A stretch of 28,122 nt of DNA from IMG/VR virus record IMGVR_UViG_3300033146_003853, positions 1-28,122 of that record; one strand, 5' to 3'. A program made the position numbers and the translations under genes. Positions 23,531-28,122 of this stretch are shown here, one piece after another. A model generated the notes under the pieces. That model did no database searches. It worked only from the letters and a program-made list of their open reading frames with translations, and was not told where the DNA came from. This stretch comes from a virus. Within the stretch, counting starts at the first letter, position 1. Each line of letters starts with the position of its first letter.

Positions 23531-24028
23531 ATGAAAAAGATTTTGATGATTATATTTGCAATGATTTTTTTCTCTGGATGTACAACGGATGATGTAATCG
23601 ATTTGTCTTTCTTTAAAAAAGATGGAAAAGAGAAAAAACAAGAATGTCCTGTATGTCAAGATCAAAATTTGACTTACATCAAACAGGTCTGCGAGGCAGA
23701 AAAATTGCTGCCTTGCCCAGAGTGCCCAGAATGTAACACAACAAAAGATTGTCCTGTTGTAGAGCCTTGTCCTGAGCCGGAACCTTGTCCTGTCTGCCCG
23801 ACTTATGGGGATTATCAAGGGATTATGCAGGATATTCTTGAGGATATAGATACCCAGAACATTAAAATGAATCATTATGTCGATGGGGAGTTGATTGATA
23901 CCAACTATGCAGAGCTTTTGTATGATATCCATAATAAGCCCTACACAAAAAACAATATTATTATGCCTCCTTACAAAGGAGAGCCTATGAAGCACGTGCT
24001 CGTTATCGAGTTTACCCAAATCCGTTAA
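23531..24028 (+). CDS. Cys/Pro-rich lipoprotein
   Basis: A 165-residue lipoprotein. The N-terminus KKILMIIFAMIFFSGC is a signal peptide with lipobox FFSGC, so Cys17 should be lipidated. Residues about 38-92 are crowded with CPxC-type motifs (ECPVCQ, PCPECPECN, CPVVEPCPEPEPCPVC). The C-terminal 70 residues are an unrelated mixed domain ending in VIEFTQIR. Its place shortly after the lysis genes, Pro-richness and lipidation recall outer-membrane spanin subunits (Rz1-like), but it is longer, and no Rz-like partner is seen. The Cys motifs could bind metal or form disulphides in the periplasm. GGAGGGGTG precedes the start. Confidence 0.8.
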   Translation: MKKILMIIFAMIFFSGCTTDDVIDLSFFKKDGKEKKQECPVCQDQNLTYIKQVCEAEKLLPCPECPECNTTKDCPVVEPCPEPEPCPVCPTYGDYQGIMQDILEDIDTQNIKMNHYVDGELIDTNYAELLYDIHNKPYTKNNIIMPPYKGEPMKHVLVIEFTQIR

Positions 24029-24047
24029 GGAACTTCAAAGCTACTTT

Positions 24048-24088
24048 CAGCTATCCTTTCATATAGCATGAAAAAGGAAGGATAGCTG
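24048..24088 (+). promoter_or_regulatory. Hairpin hiding an RBS and GTG start
   Basis: CAGCTATCCTT (24048-24058) pairs perfectly with AAGGATAGCTG (24078-24088), extendable by T-G and C-G. The right arm contains the GGAAGG site and the first base of the GTG start (24088). No U-tract follows, so this looks like a translational control hairpin and not a terminator. Confidence 0.6.
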
Positions 24089-24393
24089 TGTCTGATGATG
24101 CAAAAGAAAAAATGAAGCAATTGTTGGAAGAGGCAATTGCAGGAAAAGAACTTTCTTCATCTTCTCCAATTTCTATACTATCCATGAAAGATTTGATAAA
24201 CATTGCCAGAGCTGAAGGCCTTTTACGAGGTTTGTTGATGTCCCTGCGGCATTTGCTGCACGCTGTGTCCAACGGGGAGGTGTCAGCAGACGAAGCCTAC
24301 AAGAAAATTTTAAAGGTTTTGAACGAATCTGTGGATTTGCTTCACGATGTTAATAAAAAATCCCGACAGGAGAAAACACATGGTAAAATTTGA
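24088..24393 (+). CDS. Hypothetical helical protein, GTG start
   Basis: A 101-residue protein, predicted all helical (DAKEKMKQLLEEAIAGKELS, ARAEGLLRGLLMSLRHLLHA, SADEAYKKILKVLNESVDLL), unknown family. The GTG at 24088 is chosen because AAGGAAGG lies six bases upstream. Both are buried in an inverted repeat. The end overlaps the next gene by 14 bases. Confidence 0.68.
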   Translation: MSDDAKEKMKQLLEEAIAGKELSSSSPISILSMKDLINIARAEGLLRGLLMSLRHLLHAVSNGEVSADEAYKKILKVLNESVDLLHDVNKKSRQEKTHGKI

Positions 24394-24601
24394 TTGGAAA
24401 AGGCTATTTCTGGCATTTCTTGTTTTACAGGTTTTGATGTGGGGTTCCTACCTTGTTTATGATATCACTGGAAAATCTTTTGTTTGTGTAGCACAAAATT
24501 GTGAAAGAGCAGATTGGGGATTGGCTTTTTTGTTTGGGGTACAAGCTCCTTTGCTTGTTTTGTTTATGATTTTGACTATAACTGCAATTAAGATTGATTA
24601 A
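24380..24601 (+). CDS. Small membrane protein, two TM segments
   Basis: A 73-residue protein with two hydrophobic segments (LFLAFLVLQVLMWGSYLVYD and FLFGVQAPLLVLFMILTITA) around a short loop carrying two Cys (FVCVAQNCERADW), perhaps a periplasmic disulphide. I chose ATG 24380 with CAGGAG upstream. Unknown function; an envelope-modifying phage protein is possible. Confidence 0.72.
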   Translation: MVKFDWKRLFLAFLVLQVLMWGSYLVYDITGKSFVCVAQNCERADWGLAFLFGVQAPLLVLFMILTITAIKID

Positions 24602-24614
24602 AGTTTGCACCTGT

Positions 24615-24631
24615 TATAATACTGTTATATA
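24615..24631 (+). promoter_or_regulatory. Possible promoter with tandem TATA elements
   Basis: TATAATACTGTTATATA, nearly identical to the element at 20125, in the 48-base gap before the ATG at 24650. CTGTTATAAT precedes CTGTTATATA as an imperfect tandem. TTGATT lies 15 bases upstream of the first TATAAT, a weak -35. Confidence 0.5.
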
Positions 24632-24649
24632 TCATCTTAAGGAACACTC

Positions 24650-24847
24650 ATGACCAAATATTCAATCAAGATTATGGAAGTCCATCTTCTCAAAGACGGA
24701 GAAGATATCGCTGTAATGTATCGAGAAGATACGACACAAGATATGGTTGTCTCTACCGAATCTTCTTTGGATAAAGTGGATTTAAAAATGCTGGACTACA
24801 TCATGTCTGTCGTTGACAAGACTGAAAAAGAGGTGGAAGATTTATGA
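24650..24847 (+). CDS. Small hypothetical protein
   Basis: A 65-residue acidic protein, strands then helix (YSIKIMEVHLLKDGEDIAVM, LKMLDYIMSVVDKTEKEVED), unknown family. It follows a possible promoter and TTAAGGA. It overlaps the next gene by four bases (ATGA). Confidence 0.65.
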   Translation: MTKYSIKIMEVHLLKDGEDIAVMYREDTTQDMVVSTESSLDKVDLKMLDYIMSVVDKTEKEVEDL

Positions 24848-25155
24848 AATTCACAGAGGAACAAAGAAAGATGTATAAAGAAATTGGCGAGTATTTAGAA
24901 AGTCAGGAATTTTATAAAAACCGAATCAAAATGTGCAAAGAATATCTGGAAGGTAATGGGGATATGAGGACAAAAATCATTTTCACGAACCCAAAAGATA
25001 TGACCAGAGATAGACACTTGAATCTGGATAGAGATGTTGGGGAACTTGTGTTTAAAACACTGCTGAAAAGATACGAGGAAGATTTGGAATTCATCCAAAG
25101 TTGCCTTGACGATTACCATATTTATAAATTTGAAGATGTTATGGAGAACACATGA
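24844..25155 (+). CDS. Hypothetical helical protein
   Basis: A 103-residue charged helical protein (QRKMYKEIGEYLESQEFYKN, ELVFKTLLKRYEEDLEFIQS), probably coiled coil, unknown family. It overlaps both neighbours by four bases and so is part of a coupled string. Confidence 0.68.
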   Translation: MKFTEEQRKMYKEIGEYLESQEFYKNRIKMCKEYLEGNGDMRTKIIFTNPKDMTRDRHLNLDRDVGELVFKTLLKRYEEDLEFIQSCLDDYHIYKFEDVMENT

Positions 25156-25292
25156 ATCAGGTTATCTGGGATATGACGATTGTGTATGCTCTGTTGGTTA
25201 TAGGAGCATTGGCGAGTTTGTTCAACGCTGTATTACAGTATAAGTGGTATAGAAAAACTCATGGAATGACAGATAAAGAAGAAAAGGAATAA
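25152..25292 (+). CDS. 46-residue single-pass membrane protein
   Basis: A short ORF starting in the ATGA overlap with the previous gene. Residues about 5-29 form one transmembrane helix (WDMTIVYALLVIGALASLFN) followed by a basic then acidic tail (YKWYRKTHGMTDKEEKE). Overlap coupling and the clean TM pattern support it as real. Function unknown. Confidence 0.65.
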   Translation: MNQVIWDMTIVYALLVIGALASLFNAVLQYKWYRKTHGMTDKEEKE

Positions 25293-25294
25293 CA

Positions 25295-25555
25295 ATGGCA
25301 TTGAATGATATAGAAAAAGCGGTCTTTTTTGATAAGCTTAAAAAGGTTCCTCTGCATTTTGAGGAGTATTACAAACACAAGTTTTTGTATAAAACCATCC
25401 TTATGAGTGGTGATATCGTAAAAGTGGTTTTCACGGTGGAAGATTGTTACCGAGAACATTTTGCCAGAGTGGAAAATTTTTCTTCTATTGCCAATGAAGA
25501 GGATGCAGTTGTTACCTATCAATCAGGGGAGTTCATCGTGGAGGTGACGGTATGA
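25295..25555 (+). CDS. Hypothetical protein
   Basis: An 86-residue protein of unknown family, helix then strands (DIEKAVFFDKLKKVPLHFEE, GDIVKVVFTVEDCYREHFAR, YQSGEFIVEVTV). AAAAGGA precedes the ATG two bases after the previous stop. It overlaps the next gene by four bases. Confidence 0.68.
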   Translation: MALNDIEKAVFFDKLKKVPLHFEEYYKHKFLYKTILMSGDIVKVVFTVEDCYREHFARVENFSSIANEEDAVVTYQSGEFIVEVTV

Positions 25556-25833
25556 GCCAGATTTCCATGACCTTGAATGAATATGTTGAAGATGCTTTGT
25601 ACAAAGCGGTGGAAAAGTATGTGCGGGAAGTTATGAACGAAGAGTTCAAAGAGGTTGTCAGAAAAGAAATCGAAAAACACCTTGATGATATCCTCAAAAA
25701 TTACTTTGAAGAATTTTTGAAATACGGAGATGAAATTGTTTACGAAAACTTTTCCGAAATGTTGGTCGAAATGTTGAGAGAACGATTAAAGAACCTGAAA
25801 TTGGTTGATAAAGGGAGTGAAGATGCAGTATGA
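25552..25833 (+). CDS. Hypothetical acidic helical protein
   Basis: A 93-residue protein, almost fully helical and Glu/Lys-rich (NEYVEDALYKAVEKYVREVM, FKEVVRKEIEKHLDDILKNY), probably an elongated coiled coil. Unknown family. It is coupled to the previous gene through ATGA and overlaps the next by 11 bases. Confidence 0.68.
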   Translation: MSQISMTLNEYVEDALYKAVEKYVREVMNEEFKEVVRKEIEKHLDDILKNYFEEFLKYGDEIVYENFSEMLVEMLRERLKNLKLVDKGSEDAV

Positions 25834-26011
25834 ATCTTTGAGCAACCCAAAACAAGCCAAAGTTATGAGCGTTGTCATTGGAGTCAAAAGTTATTCCGAT
25901 TTTCAGAAAATGCTAAATCAATGGAAAACTGTCAAGGTGGAGTATAAACTCCTGAAAGTTGAGTTTGACAGGGAGAACCGGCAGGTTCACTACATGCTTG
26001 AAAAAGGTTAA
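25823..26011 (+). CDS. Small hypothetical protein
   Basis: A 62-residue basic protein (VVIGVKSYSDFQKMLNQWKT, VKVEYKLLKVEFDRENRQVH), alpha/beta. I start it at ATG 25823 with AAGGGAG upstream; an upstream TTG at 25805 is less likely. Unknown family. Confidence 0.62.
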   Translation: MQYESLSNPKQAKVMSVVIGVKSYSDFQKMLNQWKTVKVEYKLLKVEFDRENRQVHYMLEKG

Positions 26012-26027
26012 TCCAAAAGGAGCACCG

Positions 26028-26309
26028 ATGAATCTTGAGGGCTTTGAAGAAAGCTTTGAAAAACTGTTTGACGTTGTGTTGAAAGAGGATTGGAAAGAAA
26101 TCTACAACACCGTCACCGCCGAACGTCTTGTTTCTGGGCGAAACACTGTGATGTTGCATGAGGAATTGGCTAAAGAGCAAGGCCTTTTGCACGTGTGGGA
26201 TGTTGACCCTGATGGTGATTATTTAGTCACCATGCAGTCTGATCGTAACCTTACACCTTATTATGTGTACCCTGAAATGGTTGAAAAAGTCAAGGAGACA
26301 GTGAAATGA
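26028..26309 (+). CDS. Hypothetical protein
   Basis: A 93-residue acidic protein of unknown family (LEGFEESFEKLFDVVLKEDW, LHVWDVDPDGDYLVTMQSDR). I chose ATG 26028 with AAAAGGAG upstream; the longer frame from 25959 overlaps the previous gene. It overlaps the next gene by four bases. Confidence 0.68.
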   Translation: MNLEGFEESFEKLFDVVLKEDWKEIYNTVTAERLVSGRNTVMLHEELAKEQGLLHVWDVDPDGDYLVTMQSDRNLTPYYVYPEMVEKVKETVK

Positions 26310-26626
26310 ACAACAAATGCAAAAAACGCTGGAAAAAAGCGAAAAAATTTATCAAGAAAATCAACAAACTCATCGATCAGGGTTATCTGATTTTTGATGA
26401 CTACGGAGAAAAAATCGACAGAAGATTCATCATCACAAAAAACCAAATTTCTCTGAAAACCCATGAATGGGTGGAAGAAGTGTTTTTTGTGTATAACACT
26501 GAACTCGACAATGGTTGCCACGAATCACACAAAGAATGGACACAACGTTTCATGGAATGGAGAGTCGTGAGACCGGAGTGCTACAAAACATTGGAAGAAA
26601 GGATAGAAGATGGCGATTTCCTGTAA
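26306..26626 (+). CDS. Hypothetical protein with basic N-terminus
   Basis: A 106-residue protein with a very basic first helix (CKKRWKKAKKFIKKINKLID) and a mixed, Trp-rich remainder (THEWVEEVFFVYNTEL, WTQRFMEWRVVRPEC). Unknown family; nucleic acid contact is possible. It overlaps the next gene by 17 bases. Confidence 0.66.
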   Translation: MNNKCKKRWKKAKKFIKKINKLIDQGYLIFDDYGEKIDRRFIITKNQISLKTHEWVEEVFFVYNTELDNGCHESHKEWTQRFMEWRVVRPECYKTLEERIEDGDFL

Positions 26627-26975
26627 AAAATGTGGGTCAATGGCGATCAACCCGCATCTGCATGGCAGAGACCCAGAGGTTGACACCGATCTGTGCGATG
26701 TGTGCTATTGGAGAAAACGAGCGGATTTGCCGAAATTGAAAGTGCCCCTGCGGGTCTCGATTGAAGTGGCAGATCAGATGCCGGATTTGGAAGAGTTTTT
26801 GAAAAATGAAGGAGAAAGAGTCTTGTGTGCCGACATGCGGCCTTTCATGTCTCTGTATCAGAACGGTTCCACTTTTGGCACGATTCAGTATGTGTTCTCC
26901 TTCGATTTGGAAGCTTTTTTGGCACATATGAAAGAACTCACAGAACAGGAGATGGAAAAATGGCAGTCGTTATGA
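26610..26975 (+). CDS. Zinc-ribbon hypothetical protein
   Basis: A 121-residue protein. Cys5 and Cys8 (CKKC) with Cys29 and Cys32 (CDVC) form a likely four-Cys zinc ribbon in the first 35 residues. The rest is alpha/beta (VPLRVSIEVADQMPDLEEFL, TIQYVFSFDLEAFLAHMKEL). GGAAGAAAGGATAG precedes the ATG. Function unknown. It overlaps both neighbours. Confidence 0.7.
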   Translation: MAISCKKCGSMAINPHLHGRDPEVDTDLCDVCYWRKRADLPKLKVPLRVSIEVADQMPDLEEFLKNEGERVLCADMRPFMSLYQNGSTFGTIQYVFSFDLEAFLAHMKELTEQEMEKWQSL

Positions 26976-27226
26976 AATTCAACACTGAACAACTGGCTGA
27001 GTTGCTCCATTCTCAACTGTCTCACAAAGAGGTGGTGGAACTTATCCATATGATCGAAGAGCTTGATGGCAGTTTCGCTCTGTCTGCAAAGATCATCCAA
27101 TCAGTGTTGTCGAATTTCACAACGGACTTGGAAATCGGGGAAGTGGTGAAGTTTTCAGAGTTCCCTGAAGTGTATGAAGTTGCAAAGCACTTTGTGAAAA
27201 AATACGAATGTGAGCAAGAGCAATGA
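26960..27226 (+). CDS. Hypothetical helical protein
   Basis: An 88-residue protein of unknown family (TEQLAELLHSQLSHKEVVEL, ALSAKIIQSVLSNFTTDLEI). I start it at ATG 26960 with CAGGAG upstream; the longer frame from 26825 overlaps the zinc-ribbon gene heavily. It overlaps the next gene by four bases. Confidence 0.64.
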   Translation: MAVVMKFNTEQLAELLHSQLSHKEVVELIHMIEELDGSFALSAKIIQSVLSNFTTDLEIGEVVKFSEFPEVYEVAKHFVKKYECEQEQ

Positions 27227-27429
27227 CAATTCAAATTCCGGTCATGACCCCTCTCGCCGTCGATAACAAAATCGACACGGTGCGACAGGAAGAAAACAGG
27301 CAGATGGCTGTGTCACAGTTGGTGATGGCCCTCTACAGTTCCATCGAGTTCAAAAGACGCAACCAGAAGTGGGAAATGTTGGAATTCGATTGCAACAAAT
27401 TTTTGAAACAATTTGGAGTGAAAGTATGA
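27223..27429 (+). CDS. Small hypothetical protein
   Basis: A 68-residue protein of unknown family: a beta-like start (TIQIPVMTPLAVDNKIDTVR) and a basic helical end (IEFKRRNQKWEMLEFDCNKF). It begins and ends in four-base ATGA overlaps, so it is translationally coupled on both sides. Confidence 0.62.
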   Translation: MTIQIPVMTPLAVDNKIDTVRQEENRQMAVSQLVMALYSSIEFKRRNQKWEMLEFDCNKFLKQFGVKV

Positions 27430-27938
27430 AAGAGCCAAGACCCTCACCAAAAACCGGAAAGCCGGATTTCACACCCCCTGCAATGGGCAGCGAGGTTGAG
27501 AGTTCACCGTTTCATGAGTTGACCATCCAAGACATCAAACGGTTGCTGGCCTCTCAACCCATTGAGCAGAACTTGAGGAGCTTGCAACGGTTGCAAGACC
27601 TTGAAAACCGTGGTGTGCGTCTCACACCCATCCAAGCGAATTTGATGTTCTTCAACCGCAGCTATGGAAAGACCTTCATGAGCTATTGCATGATCGCCGA
27701 GACCATGCGTGAAATGTTCAATTGTCAATTGATGGTTCTGGTTGGGTTCAATGTGTGGAGCGAGCACCACATCAACCCGAAAAACTATGACCCAGACCTG
27801 ATAAAATATGATCACGAGATCAACAAAAAAATCTGGATGAACGGGTTTTTGGACTTCCTTGCAAAGCACTTCCCGGAATTTGAGGTGATAGAGAAAAAGC
27901 AGTTCATGGTCAGTTTTAAAATGAAAGGGAAAAAATGA
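27426..27938 (+). CDS. Hypothetical protein, GC-rich region
   Basis: A 170-residue protein of unknown family. A Pro-rich disordered start (KEPRPSPKTGKPDFTPPA) leads to helices (TIQDIKRLLASQPIEQNLRS, MSYCMIAETMREMFNCQLMV) and a mixed C-terminus (EFEVIEKKQFMVSFKMKGKK). I chose ATG 27426 from the ATGA overlap. Its GC content is clearly higher than that of genes near 20 kb. Confidence 0.65.
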   Translation: MKEPRPSPKTGKPDFTPPAMGSEVESSPFHELTIQDIKRLLASQPIEQNLRSLQRLQDLENRGVRLTPIQANLMFFNRSYGKTFMSYCMIAETMREMFNCQLMVLVGFNVWSEHHINPKNYDPDLIKYDHEINKKIWMNGFLDFLAKHFPEFEVIEKKQFMVSFKMKGKK

Positions 27939-28122
27939 GTGAAACGAAATGCTCTAAATATCGATGTGAATACTGTGAAAACAGCTTCACACTGCACACC
28001 ACGTTCGACGGGAAGCAGTTCGCAAGAGCCGAACACCGCACGACCGAAGTGATCGAAGTGAAGCTGACCAAGTTTGACGGCACGGAGATCAACAACGATT
28101 TCGGCGTGCCTTGCCCGCATTG
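27935..28122 (+). CDS. Partial zinc-ribbon-like protein, cut by window end
   Basis: The first 62 codons of an ORF that continues beyond the window. The start ATG overlaps the previous stop (ATGA). Residues CSKYRCEYC and a later CPH suggest a zinc ribbon. The strand-rich middle (TEVIEVKLTKFDGTEINND) is unclassified. Product unknown. Confidence 0.6.
   Translation, partial: MSETKCSKYRCEYCENSFTLHTTFDGKQFARAEHRTTEVIEVKLTKFDGTEINNDFGVPCPH

Noticed and set aside
24048-24088. Intrinsic terminator after the lipoprotein gene
   Set aside because: No U-tract follows the stem on either strand, and the stem overlaps the next start site.

Overview
This window is part of the genome of a tailed phage or prophage with a long non-contractile tail (siphovirus type, HK97-like capsid). 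The host is probably a Gram-negative bacterium: one gene ends in a YadA-like outer-membrane anchor, and the endolysin is a T4-type lysozyme. Most of the window is AT-rich with clear AAAGGA/GGAG ribosome binding sites. A low-GC Campylobacterota-type host is a guess I cannot confirm. No integrase, repressor, replication gene, tail fibre, tRNA or rRNA is visible, so lifestyle is undecided, and both ends of the window are cut.

Left half (1-17,300, minus strand): the late structural block. Read in the direction of transcription it holds a small zinc-ribbon protein, TerS, TerL, portal, prohead protease (with extra domains), major capsid protein, a small basic-tailed protein, head-tail connector, gp10-like neck protein, tail terminator, major tail protein, tail assembly chaperone, an overlapping T-like ORF and a 2324-residue tape measure. 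A motif of consensus GACGATATAA lies upstream of each module, with 24-29 nt between motif and start codon in the five cases where the gene is visible. It looks like a phage-specific late promoter. A strong terminator follows the capsid gene and a perfect 9-bp hairpin follows the major tail gene. A 49-bp perfect direct repeat fills most of the terS-terL gap.

Centre (17,300-17,410): a divergent control region. It has the leftward late motif and a near-consensus rightward sigma70 promoter (TTGACA, 17 nt, TATAAT).

Right half (17,411-28,122, plus strand): a long rightward series of small, often ATGA-coupled genes. First come an unknown protein, a miniature trimeric autotransporter, a MazG-like protein and a small HTH protein, followed by several unknown genes. 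The lysis cassette follows (3-TM holin, XhlA-like membrane protein, T4-type lysozyme) and ends at a terminator. Then come an unknown beta-rich protein, a Cys/Pro-rich lipoprotein and about 15 unknown small genes. Composition rises from very AT-rich (about 23% GC in one 60-base line near 20.6 kb) to about 55% GC near 27.5-28 kb.

The most striking regulatory structure is at the holin. A long imperfect inverted repeat (21751-21767 with 21799-21815) would hide the holin ribosome binding site and start codon in transcripts that read through from upstream. The only plus-strand copy of the late motif that I found in an intergenic position sits in its loop. Late transcripts started there would lack the left arm and be translatable. 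This is the logic known for the T4 lysozyme gene e, here apparently applied to a holin placed in an oppositely oriented early operon.
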